64,000 bases of DNA from Adiantum capillus-veneris (GCA_014529385.2 CM043947.1:99606036-99670035); one strand, 5' to 3'; counted from the stretch's first letter, positions 1 through 10,000 are shown. Notes: generated by a model from the sequence alone, not told the origin. A program made the numbers and translations.

Positions 1-766
1 AGAGCAATTGACTGAAATATCTACTGTTAATGCATCTTTAGACAGTAGTAGCAGAGTACTGTTAAGCAGGTTTGCAGCTTGTAGAAAAGTGGAGGAAAAT
101 ATGAGACACATGTCAGAAGTAGGGCTGGATGTAGAATGTCAGTTCAGGAGATATTGAGAAAATGAAGAGTGAGGTCATGGAGTATTTGAAAGTAGTGTGG
201 GAGCAGATTAAAATTAAAATGTGATGTGGTTAGTAAACCATACCAGGCTTTTGCAGAGGAGGAATCCAAGGAGGAAATTTTGCTTTTATAGAGACAATTA
301 GCTGATTTGAAGAAGCAAAATGCAGAATTGCAACAGAAGATGCAAGTTCAGATGGAAATGGATTCTGCAGTACCTGAGCTAGTTTAGTCTACAGTTGAAG
401 TGGAAGCTAGAGATACATTCAGTTGTCAGTTCAAGAAACAGTTCAGAAATCAGTTCAGGAAGCAGGTCAAACTGCAGTTTTCAATTTCAGTTATACAGGT
501 TGATGGCACAGAGGATCAAGAGAACATGGAGGAACTTTTGCTGAAAAGTGTTGAGGCAATGTTTGAAGATCCAGGTATTGATGATACATTACTTGAAGCT
601 GCTCAGGATATGGAGGAGAAGTTAGGGGATCCTGTTAAAACTAAAGATTCTGATCTTCAAGAGCAGTAGCAAGAAGAATTTTATGTTGATTTTCAAGCTT
701 GTTTTGTCAAGGGATATTGTGGGTTCTTACAATGTTTTGAAAACATTGCCCACCGGATGTGCCAGG
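1..766 (+). pseudogene. 3' internal part of a plus-strand LTR element, coiled-coil-like coding remnant
   Basis: A reading frame runs through roughly 245-669 with two stop codons (near 288 and 385). Its last open part (400-669, 89 codons) is rich in Gln, Glu and Lys and carries a heptad-like stretch around 300-350 (alternating Leu/Gln/Lys), so it looks like a coiled coil. It sits directly upstream of an LTR-like sequence on the same strand (767-1122), so I infer that it is the 3' part of the internal region of an LTR retrotransposon entering the window from the left. I do not recognise a protease, RT or integrase motif in it, and its function is unknown. It could instead be an unrelated gene fragment. 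Confidence 0.4.
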
Positions 767-1122
767 TGTTAGACCCTGATTATTTACTTTTTATTTGTAA
801 CCAAGGTTTAACCTTTGAACTCTAAGGGTGTTTTTACACCTATGATGGTTAGTTTAAGTGGGATTGCTTTTAGTCGTGCAAGTTAGTTCTTGGCGCATGA
901 TGGCGGTTAGGAGTCGTTAGTCGTTCTCTACTCAGAGGAGTCGAACTGTATTCAACAGGGGGCTTTAGCATGTGTTTACATGATGCAAAGTATGCAGTAA
1001 TACAGTACAGTTCGTCTGTGTCCCTGATGTTTTGCAATTTTCTGTTGTGCAATAAAGCTATGTTGTATGCAGTTTACTGTGTATTTTACTCTACATTACC
1101 GTTAGGGAAGTAAGCCCTAACA
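767..1122 (+). repeat. LTR (356 bp) of a plus-strand retrotransposon
   Basis: The sequence starts TGTTAG and ends CTAACA, a perfect 6-bp terminal inverted repeat typical of LTRs, and contains an AATAAAG polyadenylation-like motif near 1050 about 70 bp before the end. The sequence to its right (1123-1186), read on the minus strand, is an acidic stretch that matches the expected continuation of gypsy A. The LTR therefore lies inside gypsy A. Only one LTR is visible, because the other would be left of the window. The alternative is a solo LTR with unrelated sequence at 1-766. Confidence 0.6.
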
Positions 1123-1186
1123 ATCATGCTCTTCTTCAAGAAACAAGGAGGAAACATTTAGATCGCTATCGCTGCTATCTTCCACT
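1123..1186 (-). pseudogene. Gypsy A pol fragment between two insertions
   Basis: On the minus strand this 64-bp piece stays open across the copia 1 insertion site and encodes an acidic Asp/Ser/Glu stretch followed by a short hydrophobic segment. The same order (acidic run, then a hydrophobic segment before RT) is seen in gypsy C at about 37030-37140. Removing copia 1 together with one copy of its CCACT duplication restores continuity with 5268 onward. It ends in a stop codon exactly where the plus-strand LTR begins at 1122. Confidence 0.65.
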
Positions 1187-1413
1187 TGTAGAGTGCGCAG
1201 GTGATGGAGAAGGTAGGAAAGAAGACTACGCACACACACACATCGAGACACACACACACACACAATCGTTACCCTGCAGCAGCCATTCAACGTGGTGCTC
1301 TCACTCTTCTTCTCTTTGAACTATTATCCAAAGTATATTTACAACATAGTATTGTTAGTGTCTGGCCGCCCATAGCACAACGGACATATTCTTTAATATC
1401 ATATTCTTTAACA
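1187..1413 (-). repeat. Copia 1 3' LTR
   Basis: This 227-bp direct repeat matches 5036-5262. It has TG...CA ends on the minus strand and includes a CA microsatellite that differs in length between the copies. The polypurine tract lies immediately inside it. Confidence 0.92.
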
Positions 1414-2664
1414 CTCCCCCTCAAGCTCAGAATGAGCTTGCATATGATGGATTTCCAATGCTTTACGAAAGTAGCAAAACTTCTCCTTTCCAAGAGCTTT
1501 TGTAAATATATCCGCAACTTGATCATTGCTCTTCACATACACCAAATCAATCTCACCCACCAAAACTTTTTCTCTAATGAAGTGATAATGTACCTCAATG
1601 TGTTTAGTGCGAGCATGGTAAACTGGATTCTTACAATATATAATGACACTGTCAAGATAGTCAAAACCAAAGTCTACCATAAGTACTCTCAACCATGACT
1701 CTTCACATGCTGTCAAAGCTGCTCCACGATATTCAGCTTCTGTACTTGATAATGCTACAGTTGATTGCTTCTTGCTACTCCACTCTGTCGCACTGTCCTC
1801 TTCAACTCTTGCATATGGGGGTACATATTTCTCAGTATGCTTACTGCCAGGTGTCCTCAAATGTGGTAAACCATGCTCTTCATCGAGGCTTTCATCTCCA
1901 GAACTCTCCTCAACCACTTTATTCTTGCCTTTCTCGTCTTGCTTCTTATCTCGGAAACGACCGCTCCATGGGTTGACACTTCCTGTACTCTCCTCTGCCA
2001 TATGTGGTCGTGAAATAGTTCTTGTTGATGGTCCTGACTTATCAACAACATGACACACATTCTCTTGCTCTTCATACTCATCTTCTATCATCACTGGCTT
2101 TGGTTTATACCATGGTTCATGCTCACAAAATCTGACATCTCGACTGACATAAACTTGTCTTGTTGTAGGATCATAGCACTTGTAACCTTTCTTTTCAACT
2201 CGACAACCCAAGAATATACACTTCACTGCCTTTGGCTCCATCTTCTTTCTTGCTTCATTTGGCACATGAACATAGCAAACACATCCAAAAACTTTCATGT
2301 AGGAAACTGTTGGCTTGATCCCATAAAGTCTCTCATAAGGTGAAATTTCATGAATGGCAGTTGTTGGTGTTCGATTGATAATGTGTAATGCTGTATGAAC
2401 TGCTTCAGCCCAATATGTTAATGGCATATTCATCTCATTCATCATGGCTCTTGCAACCTCTGCTATGACTCTATTCTTTCTCTCAGCAACTCCATTTTGT
2501 TGTGGTGTGTATCTGCAAGTAATCTGTCTTCTTATGCCTTGTTCACGTAAGTAATCATCAAAAACTGTGTGACATGTACTCTCTCTCTCCATCTGTACGT
2601 AGACATTTAATTTGACAACCATTCTCTTTCTCAACCATAACTTTGAACTCCAAGAATACCTCAA
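1408..2664 (-). CDS. Copia 1 integrase (C-terminal part) joined in frame to the RNase H C-terminus; RT absent
   Basis: This is a 418-codon open frame. Its first part is a copia integrase core from just after the second catalytic Asp, with the catalytic Glu region (PQQNGVAERKNR) and the typical CIFLG...KGYKCYDP motif of the integrase C-terminal region. An acidic, Lys-rich linker follows. It then passes without a stop into the copia RNase H motif STVALSSTEAEY and the C-terminal KHIEVHYHFIRE block. About 400 residues of linker and RT, including the YVDD box, that normally separate these parts are missing. The first 20-odd codons of the listed frame are a shifted reading of integrase sequence, because the upstream integrase continues in another frame. 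The fusion is either a chance in-frame deletion or a selected feature of a non-autonomous family. Confidence 0.8.
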   Translation of the reverse strand: MRYSWSSKLWLRKRMVVKLNVYVQMERESTCHTVFDDYLREQGIRRQITCRYTPQQNGVAERKNRVIAEVARAMMNEMNMPLTYWAEAVHTALHIINRTPTTAIHEISPYERLYGIKPTVSYMKVFGCVCYVHVPNEARKKMEPKAVKCIFLGCRVEKKGYKCYDPTTRQVYVSRDVRFCEHEPWYKPKPVMIEDEYEEQENVCHVVDKSGPSTRTISRPHMAEESTGSVNPWSGRFRDKKQDEKGKNKVVEESSGDESLDEEHGLPHLRTPGSKHTEKYVPPYARVEEDSATEWSSKKQSTVALSSTEAEYRGAALTACEESWLRVLMVDFGFDYLDSVIIYCKNPVYHARTKHIEVHYHFIREKVLVGEIDLVYVKSNDQVADIFTKALGKEKFCYFRKALEIHHMQAHSELEGEC

Positions 2665-3118
2665 ATGCCTCTGACTTTGCCTTTAGAAAGTAAACCCATG
2701 TCATTCTGCTGTAATCATCTGTGAATGTGATAAAATATCGACAGCCATTCGGCGTAGCATGATCACAAGGTCCCCAAATATCTTAATGAACAATTTCCAA
2801 AGGACTTTGGCTAAGTCTCCCCCTCTTTGGAAATGGGTCATTCGTCCAACTGATGCTAAATTCTTTGTGATTGAAGGCACATATAGAACATCTCCCAATG
2901 TGTTGTATGTCCCATCTTTTTTCTAGCAATGGAACTGAACCAACATGCGTAATCTGATGCATAGTATCATCACCTGTAGCGACAAACTCATCCTCTTCTA
3001 ACTTCTCTTTTGTGTCAAACCATTCACCATGATATATCATATGATTTGTGGCAACACTATCTAAATACCAATCATTTGTATGATGTGGCTCCACCATGCT
3101 TCCAACAACATGCTCCAT
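2600..3118 (-). pseudogene. Copia 1 protease and integrase N-terminal core, frameshifted
   Basis: The frame from 3118 carries a copia aspartic protease motif in which the catalytic D-S-G is changed to D-S-V (WYLDSVATNHM). The conserved VLYVPSITKNLASVG block that usually precedes the integrase zinc finger is near 2860-2900 in another frame. Next come the integrase DIWGP motif near 2775, the FTDDYSR motif near 2715 and the LRTD motif near 2600. The HHCC zinc-binding region expected between protease and integrase is absent, so there is a second internal deletion. Frameshifts and a stop interrupt the region, so it is unlikely to give an active enzyme. Confidence 0.8.
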
Positions 3119-3240
3119 AGGAAATAAATGTCCACTCGATCTATTGTCATATATATTTTGATCATGAGGATTGTATCCAGCAAAGTTTCCTCCATGTCTG
3201 CCATAACCTCGGCCTCTTCCACCACGATCACGATTTTGAT

Positions 3241-4158
3241 TTAGCCTTGTGTAACATTCTCTTTCAAAGTGACCATAAATGCCACATATGTTACAATATC
3301 CATCTCTTTGAGGATGTACAAATCATCCACCTCCACGTCCACGAGGTCGGGCTCTCCTCCTGCCTCTTTGGTTGTAATCATTGTAACTTTGACTTTGTTG
3401 GTTTTGCCATTGACCTCTTCCAGCATTGTTTCCACGACCATAGTTTCCTCTTCCACCTCTATTGTTTCCACAACCTCTAGAGTAAAAACCTGATCTCTGG
3501 AATGATTATTTGATGTAGAAGGACCTGATTTGCCTAACTTCACCTCTTCTTGCAAACAAAGGTTTACTAACTCTTCAAAATCAGGCATGTGTCCTCGAAC
3601 AGATATAGATGTATCCAATGACTTGTATTCCGATCCCAAACCATTCAATGTCACTGAAACTAAGTCATCCTCTAGAACTTCAACATTAATGCTCGCAAGA
3701 TCTTCCTGTATTTGCTTTATCTCTGTCACATAATCTGATATGGATCTATTTTCTTGCCATACACAATGTAACCTTTGCTTCAAGTGAACTTTTCGCGGTT
3801 CTGTATTGGAGCTGTTCATTCTTGCTAGTATCTCCCATGCTTCCTTTGGAGATTGAGCCTTCTTCACATGTGGTATAAAGAAGTCACTAATACATAGTGA
3901 AATCCAATGCATCACTTTCCTTGAATTCTCGATCCACTTCTTGTAAGTTTCTACTCCTGCTTGCCATGTTTTATGTGCTTCAACATTCTCTCTGTTTGGT
4001 TCCAAACAAACCTCCGGACACTCTTGTTCACCTATAATGTAGTCCCATAAACCTTTGCCCATGATAAAGTTATCCATCCTATAAGACCATATGTTGTAGT
4101 TCTCTCTTGTCAGCTTCTCTCCAACAATCTGTGTGACTTGAGTTGAACTTTCTACCAT
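3241..4158 (-). CDS. Copia 1 gag (UBN2/DUF4219-like) with zinc knuckle shifted out of frame
   Basis: The start is taken at the Met of MVESSTQVTQI (about 4158). The frame extends upstream to 4236, but the protein family normally begins shortly before the LTRENYNIWSYRM block. This is the copia gag fold that forms virus-like particles around element RNA. The conserved block near the N-terminus and the YVTEIKQIQEDLA block near residue 150 are present. A perfect CX2CX4HX4C zinc knuckle (CNICGIYGHFEREC) is encoded at about 3250-3292, but in a different frame from the main ORF. A frameshift just upstream therefore removes it from the long product. Confidence 0.82.
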   Translation of the reverse strand: MVESSTQVTQIVGEKLTRENYNIWSYRMDNFIMGKGLWDYIIGEQECPEVCLEPNRENVEAHKTWQAGVETYKKWIENSRKVMHWISLCISDFFIPHVKKAQSPKEAWEILARMNSSNTEPRKVHLKQRLHCVWQENRSISDYVTEIKQIQEDLASINVEVLEDDLVSVTLNGLGSEYKSLDTSISVRGHMPDFEELVNLCLQEEVKLGKSGPSTSNNHSRDQVFTLEVVETIEVEEETMVVETMLEEVNGKTNKVKVTMITTKEAGGEPDLVDVEVDDLYILKEMDIVTYVAFMVTLKENVTQG

Positions 4159-4236
4159 CTTTACTCTCTCAATTTCTTCCAAAGGATTTTGACAAAATTT
4201 CGGCAGAGTTCTGTTTGTATTTGGACAATATCTCAA

Positions 4237-5035
4237 GTGACAATCTCAACCAAAGTGCTCATAAACACTGACAAAAAATCTCTCACTGCCAAGGGAAAAA
4301 TCCACTGACTCGCTTTACCACAAACTGACTCAATACTATGCATAAATACTCTAAAACAATGTCCACATGGACCTGTACGCAAATGCAATCCATACGCTGT
4401 CCTGTACCACATATGCGTACATCCACCTTCTTGCCATAGTCGTAAACGACATATGAGGTCTTTCGCGGGGCCAGTCGAGGATTCGCTCCAGTACCTAATC
4501 CACCTTGCCAAGGTACCAATGCTCCCAAGGCAAAGCTTCAAAAAACCTCACTCGACCCTCACAAAGGCTGCAGTTTTTCAAAATACATTAACCACATATC
4601 CATACATAACCACAAAGTACTCAATTTGACAATATAACCACCTCAACTTCTTCCCACAGCCTTTCTTACATAGGCGGCTGTTCATAACGGACTCACAACA
4701 ACCAAACATAATCTTCGATAACACAATATCATGATGCAAAAGCTCTATGTCGCTCTCCAAAACTTGTGTAAATGCTGAATTCTTCACCTGTAACTTGTAA
4801 ATCTACTGCAGACTCCTATACCTATGTGAGCTGGCTGTTTGCTGCAGAAAATTTCTGTTTTTGGCAAATCTGAGAATGTCAATGCGTCCGGAATGCCCAA
4901 AAACATAGAGATAGACTCCTAGATCACTGTATTCTGAGTTCGGGTGAGGGAGTTATGACCAAAAAACCTCTCTTTTAGAACTGCGGAAATCTGTGTATTG
5001 ACTGTAGCTCCTTAAACTGGGCTCTGATACCACTT
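4237..5035 (-). other. Copia 1 leader with primer-binding site
   Basis: This is the untranslated region between the 5' LTR and gag. The initiator-Met-type primer site TGGTATCAGAGCCC is at about 5019-5032 on the minus strand. Short open frames here (4233-4541, 4283-4528, 4578-4787) have no recognisable motif, and I treat them as chance. Confidence 0.7.
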
Positions 5036-5262
5036 TGTAGAGTGCGCAGGTGATGGAGAAGGTAGGAAAGAAGACTATGCACACACATCGAGACACACAC
5101 ACACACACAATCGTTACCCTACTCTCAGCAGCCATTCAACGTGCTGCTCTCACTCTTCTTCTCTTTGAACTATTATCCAAAGTATATTTACAACATAGTA
5201 TAGTCAATGTCTGACCGCCCATAGCACAACGGACACATTCTTTAACATCATATTCTTTAACA
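5036..5262 (-). repeat. Copia 1 5' LTR
   Basis: This is the 227-bp partner of 1187-1413. It is followed on the element's 5' side by the CCACT duplication and on the inside by AAG and the primer-binding site. Confidence 0.92.
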
Positions 5263-5269
5263 CCACTTC

Positions 5270-5797
5270 ACTTCCATCATCCCCATTGTCTTCTTCTTCA
5301 CTTGAGTAGTCTTCTTCATCACTTTTTTCATCAAAATCAGCGTCCAAAGATTGCTTGCTAACCATGTCAAACCTCTTCTTATCACCCCTTCTATTGTAAT
5401 GAGTGATGGTACCATGTCCCCAATCCTGTACAGCTTTGGTTGCCTATAACCATGGTCTTCCAAGGGTGAGAGGGAAAGCATCAATACTTGCAGGCATAAC
5501 ATGGCAATCGACTAGCACTTTAACATAAAATATATCCACCTCCAAGTCCTTTATAAGTCCCAAGCACTTCACCCTTGATTGGTTGGCAAGATTTATGCGA
5601 AAACCTGAATTTTTCACCATGTTGAGTCCCAACTTTGATACACAAGCTTGAGCAATAACACATACCTGTGCACCTCCATCAATATAAGCCTCTCCAATGC
5701 ACTTCCTCTTATGCCATGCATCCATAGTAGGGCATATATCAGGTAGCTCATTCAAAGATAGGACCCTCACTGACTCCCTTGCAGGCTCCTTCTTCAT
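5270..5797 (-). pseudogene. Gypsy A aspartic protease and acidic linker
   Basis: The frame at 5797-5444 contains a retropepsin-like domain with a D-G-G-A active-site variant (IDGGAQVCVI), the flap/core block FRINLANQSRVKCLG and the C-terminal LTLGRPWL motif. It is in the same frame as the gag at 7015-5816 and is separated from it by one TGA where gypsy C has TGG (Trp). After LGRPWL a TAG interrupts the frame. The continuation encodes an Asp/Glu/Ser-rich linker (about 5270-5340) that runs into the copia 1 insertion point. It would process the Gag-Pol polyprotein if intact. Confidence 0.8.
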
Positions 5798-5815
5798 GGG
5801 GTTGACTACATGTTT

Positions 5816-7015
5816 TCATTGCCTCTTTAATTTAGAACACATCTCCATGAGTTTCCCAAAGGTAACATCAGCCTTTCTACTCACCAAATTAGTCCATAAA
5901 CTATAATTTGGTTGCCCTTCTTCCAAAGGAAAGTTGGATGCATTGTAATGTTGCCTGGGTTTTCTCTTCTTCTTCTCTTTACCTGTACCTGTTTCAACCT
6001 GTTTCCCTCTTTTATGGCTGGGACTTGCAACAGTCCGGTCATGATCTCTTGTAACCCTCGTACCTACAGGCATGACCATAGCTCCCAAATCATCCTCTTT
6101 CTTCTCCAAACGGGTTATGCTTACCACTTTTGTTTTGTCCTTCTCTTCAGCTATCAAACCGCTTGGCCCTGCTTCCCATTTAATCTCAATACCATACTTG
6201 AGCTCGAGAAGGAATTTGTGGAGGAAGAGGAAACATGTCACCACCCATTCTCTTTGGCTTGTCACATTGAGGGCTTTTATGACCCCATTCACCACAATTA
6301 TAACATTGAAACATATCCCCTCTTCCAGGCACGCCTCTTTCTCTACCACCTGTAAAACCCTCATTGTTCCATACCCACATCCATATCCATAGCTTTCACC
6401 TCTTCCACCTCCCATCATATGCACATTAAGATTCGTCATAAGACCTACAACCTCTTGCATCTCCTTGCGAAAAGCACTCACATCATGAGAAGCTTGTTGA
6501 TCATAACCTGGCTCCCTGATGAGGACCCTTGGTTGCTCTACCGCTTTCACTTCAACCTTTGGCTCGACATTGATTCCAAGTTGATGAAGACACTCTGCTT
6601 TCCAATCTTTATTCTTTGCAATTTCAACTGCCTCCTCAAAGGTCCTTGGTTGCTTCAACTCTACATTCAAGAGTAGGTTACTCCTCAAGCTTGCGAGAAA
6701 CCTATCCTTCTTCAACATGCCTGGAAGAATTTCAGCCCCCAAAGATGTACACCACTTTGTCCATAACGCATTGAATGCCTTCACAAAGTCTTCTATGATC
6801 TGGCCTTCACCCTGTACCAAGCCTTCAATAGACTGCCATACCTTTTGTGCATGCCTTACCATTTTATAAGTCATAACTTGAGGAGGTTGGGCTGATTGTA
6901 GCTCCTTTTTGTAGCCTTCCAACCATTCCCTAGCATCTCCCTTCAAAAAGAAGTAGAAGATTCTCACCACCAACGTTGGGTCTTGTTTGTGAGCAAGAAG
7001 GCAAGCAAACTCCAT
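5816..7015 (-). CDS. Gypsy A gag (retrotransposon gag) with a frameshift before the zinc knuckle
   Basis: This frame is 399 codons. The N-terminal third is a typical retrotrans_gag domain (FLKGDAREWLEGYKKEL near residue 25, then the IIEDFVKAFNALWTKW block) and the KKDRFLASLR block. A CCHC zinc knuckle (CYNCGEWGHKSPQCDKP) lies at about 6250-6305 in another frame, so the main frame has lost it through compensating frameshifts. Downstream the frame re-enters the family-specific SRKADVTFG block. It forms the nucleocapsid of the element and lies immediately upstream of the protease, as in gypsy C. Confidence 0.8.
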   Translation of the reverse strand: MEFACLLAHKQDPTLVVRIFYFFLKGDAREWLEGYKKELQSAQPPQVMTYKMVRHAQKVWQSIEGLVQGEGQIIEDFVKAFNALWTKWCTSLGAEILPGMLKKDRFLASLRSNLLLNVELKQPRTFEEAVEIAKNKDWKAECLHQLGINVEPKVEVKAVEQPRVLIREPGYDQQASHDVSAFRKEMQEVVGLMTNLNVHMMGGGRGESYGYGCGYGTMRVLQVVEKEACLEEGICFNVIIVVNGVIKALNVTSQREWVVTCFLFLHKFLLELKYGIEIKWEAGPSGLIAEEKDKTKVVSITRLEKKEDDLGAMVMPVGTRVTRDHDRTVASPSHKRGKQVETGTGKEKKKRKPRQHYNASNFPLEEGQPNYSLWTNLVSRKADVTFGKLMEMCSKLKRQ

Positions 7016-7148
7016 TCTCTCAATGAAACCTTTGGAAATTTCATTTGATTTCCACTAAACTCCAGAAAATTAAACGCCATGTCTTCCAAAACCTATAAAC
7101 TGAAGATAATTTGAAGCGATTCCTCGGTGGCGGGCACCAAAACACTAT

Positions 7149-7860
7149 TGGGAAACAAGCAAACTAAAACACCTCTATAGCAATGTCACCCAAGAGCGTT
7201 GAAAGAGCACAAAAAGAACACCAAAAGCTTTGGGAAACTCCTTTGAAACACCACTAATCCAACAAGAGTAGTCCCCTTGGGAATTTACTGGCCATCGCCC
7301 ACCCAAGAGACTATGCCACAAAGAAGGAAGAAACCTTTTTAGGCACGGAATTACGGACGTCACCTACCAATGCTCTTGAAAAAAAATCTCTCTCCTGATC
7401 AAAAACCACTTTAAAACTCCCCCTTCAAAGCATACATCACCCACAAGATGTATGGGTTTTCAATATTCAACCTACATAGTTTTGCCCCAAAGCTGCCATG
7501 TACTGTAGGTTGTAGAGAACAGACCATAACTCCAAAACCTTAACTCCAAAAGACACTATTTCAAACTTCAAAAAATCTCTGAAAACTCTGCAACAAAAAT
7601 GTTGAAATCCTTCAAATCAAAGCCACGCACAACTATGTGCAAAATCAACGTGAACAGGATGCTATAATAGGAAGACTAGGTGTAAAGAGAGCTGGTCGAG
7701 GGCAAAAACTCATCCAAAAGCATCAAGAAGCCAGAACAAGCTAAGACGTGTCATTTTCTGATATTTGACTGAAATTTTTTTAGTTTGTACATGAGTTTTA
7801 GTTATATATAAGTCTCCAACTCACGGGCACTTATAGTAACCCGACAGCTGTCACTAGACT
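7149..7860 (-). repeat. Probable 5' LTR of gypsy A (outer boundary uncertain)
   Basis: This stretch lies on the 5' side of the gypsy A primer site and has no gene-like frame. A TG at 7149 is in the right place for the inner LTR end. An outer end near 7853 (…GTCA, giving TGACAG on the minus strand) is possible but not proven, because the partner LTR is missing from the window. Confidence 0.35.
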
Positions 7861-8299
7861 AACGACTTGCAGTGCATGTACATGTGCTTGCTAACCCCAC
7901 AAAAAGAAATCCCACACACACTTTTGACATCGGGCATCATGTTCGTATGTACAAATTTACAAAAAATGGGGTGTCAAAACTACGCCCAACATCGTCCTCA
8001 AAAAAGCACTCGGAGCGATGAGAGCGCCACTCACCCCTTGCTTGAGGAGGTGCCCCATTGGTCTGTGTTTGGTGGTGGTGTGCCGATGTGCAAGGCCAAA
8101 CGATAGAGACAAGAGCTATTGGACAGATTAGGCATGGTAAATGGTGACCCTCCCACTAGCTCTACTTCGACAGCTCCTCCTCTGGCGTCTCATGATCACT
8201 TTGAGCTAGAGGATGAGCACATGTTCGACATGTGTGATGAGTTACTCGCTCATGAACATGAAGTATGCAAGGAAGAGTGTCAGCACTCTATGGGTAGCG

Positions 8300-10000
8300 A
8301 CAACAGAGGACAGATTGCTGATGATTGTCTGAACACCTCTTTAGGATGGTGCATAGTACTCAGTCCTCCGGGCATTGTTGGAAGTCCTCAACTTGCAAGC
8401 CAAATTTGGTTGGAGCAATGCAAGTGTCGATGCACTCCTTGGGTAAGTTCTTTATATGGCTTTTTATACATCTCTCTCGCTTCATGGTGTCTCCTTGCAA
8501 TTGTATTAATACGCGTTTTTGTTGTAGTTTGATGGGAAAAATGTTGCCAAAAGATCACCACATGCCTCCGGATCGCCGACGAGCTAGATCGTATGTCACT
8601 ACACTTGGAATGGAGTATGAATGCATCCATGCATGCTTCAACAATTGCATACTATACCGCAATGAGCACGCACATGCTACCTCATGTCACGTGTGCGAGG
8701 AAGCACGTTGCAAGACCGGAGTGAACGTGGCGCACCTACCCCGCAAGGTATTGATACATTTTTCATTAATCCATCACATTCAACACATATTTAAAAGAAA
8801 GTCTACCACGGAGCTTCTCACGTGACACGCCAACCACCGCTCAAATAATGGAATGATGTGTGTCCCTGCCGATTCACTTGCATGGAGGCACATCAAAACT
8901 CAATGGTGAGAGTTTGGGTTGGAGCCTCGACACTTGAGGCTTGGGTTAGCAAGTGATGGTGTCAACCCCTTTGGCACTAAGTCTACTTCATGGAGCACTT
9001 GGCCTATGGTGATCGTCAACTACAATATTCCACCATGGGAGACAACCAAGAAAGGCAATATACTTCTTTCCTTGCTTGTGCCAGTAAAGTACAAAGTGGA
9101 GAATATCGATGTCTACATCGAGCCCCTCATCGAGGAGTTGGATGAGTTATGGATAGGCATCCTTGTTGTAGATGTCTCACTTGCAAAGGGGGGGAGAGAA
9201 GCCATTCTGAGGGGAATCCTTATGTGGACTATGCACGACTATCCTGGGCTTGGAGAGATTTCTGGTATCTCCCTTTCCCTTCTCTCTCTATTTCTCCCTC
9301 TAGTTTGAAGCTTCTCTCTAATGATATGATATGTATGCAGGGTTGTCCACATTGGGCCACAATGCATGTCCTACTTGCGGGCCATCATTGGTGACAGAGA
9401 GGTTGGATGCCTTACGCAAGGTAATCTATCCAAACAACCATCATTTCTTACCCCAAGGTCATAGCAAGCATAAGGCTCCAACAAATGGGAAGAAGTGCAC
9501 AATGGCAGATTGGGCAATTGTTTGGGATGAACACTACAACAGTGATCCGGCCCTGATTACTTCACCAAAAGGTATGTCAAGGTATTCCATATTTTTAAGT
9601 CTTCCATATTGGAAGGATTTAAAAATACAACACCTCTTGGATCCCATGCACATATTAAAGAATGTAGCCCACACCTTGTGGGACCACATTATTGGCAAGA
9701 AGGACTCATTGGGAGCGAGGGAGGATTTGAGGGTCTTGAAACATCTCCCCACCTCTGCTACTCCACGCCGTACCCCCAATGGGAAGATTGTGCTTCTAAA
9801 GCGCCATGGATGCTAGCCAAAGAAGAATTGGACCAAGCGAAGGGTACCATTGCATCTATTCGCACACCAACACGATACATGAGGTCGCTAAAGGGATCTT
9901 TCACAAATGTGAAGAAAGGTGAAAGTGTTCAATTGTATGGGTTGAAGTCCCATGATTGGCACAAGATGCTTCAAGTAACTCCCTTTCTCTATTCTCTCTA
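8300..10000 (+). pseudogene. CACTA transposase, TNP2 domain (exons with introns)
   Basis: Collinear TNP2 family motifs are visible in order. The zinc-like block GMEYECIHACFNNCILY...CHVCEEARC is at about 8605-8715. KVLIHFSLIHHIQHIF follows, then a Trp-to-stop change (TGA at about 8823), NGMMCVPADSLAWRH, LRLGLASDGVNPFG and STWPMVIVNYNIPPW. IDVYIEPLIEELDELW and LMWTMHDYPGLGEISG end at a GT donor near 9265. The next exon starts after CAG near 9341 (LSTLGHNACPTC), followed by DPMHILKNV and, after a frameshift, GLKSHDWHKMLQ near 9940. The domain is the catalytic transposase of CACTA elements, which acts in the nucleus on the element ends. The stop and frameshifts show it is inactive. The N-terminal transposase-associated domain was not found. 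Confidence 0.85.

Larger units (their letters stand above)
1182..5267 (-). mobile_element. Copia 1: full-length, internally deleted Ty1/copia element with target-site duplication
   Basis: The two LTRs are 1187-1413 (3' LTR in element orientation) and 5036-5262 (5' LTR). They begin TGTTAAAG and end CTACA on the minus strand and differ by about eight substitutions plus small indels by eye. The 5-bp duplication CCACT is at 1182-1186 and 5263-5267. The primer-binding site TGGTATCAGAGC, complementary to the initiator-Met tRNA 3' end, lies three bases inside the 5' LTR at about 5032, and a purine tract (GAGGGGGAG) abuts the 3' LTR at 1414-1425. Gag, zinc knuckle, protease, integrase and the RNase H C-terminal half are present, but the reverse transcriptase is missing. 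The element is therefore non-autonomous. It is inserted in gypsy A. Confidence 0.93.
5268..7150 (-). mobile_element. Gypsy A: 5' half of a Ty3/gypsy element (gag-protease), interrupted
   Basis: This minus-strand gag-protease region belongs to the same family as gypsy C: collinear motifs include CDKP after the zinc knuckle, SRKADVTFG, MDELPDI-type and VDGGAQICVI-type blocks. A candidate primer site, TGGTGCCCGCC on the minus strand, starts at 7139, and the 5' LTR would begin near 7149. The matching 3' LTR and pol are not in the window. The element is broken by copia 1 at 5262 and by the LTR element at 1122. Confidence 0.8.

Noticed and set aside
3247-3493. Plus-strand open frames in copia 1
   Set aside because: They are antisense to the gag zinc-knuckle region and have no independent motif.
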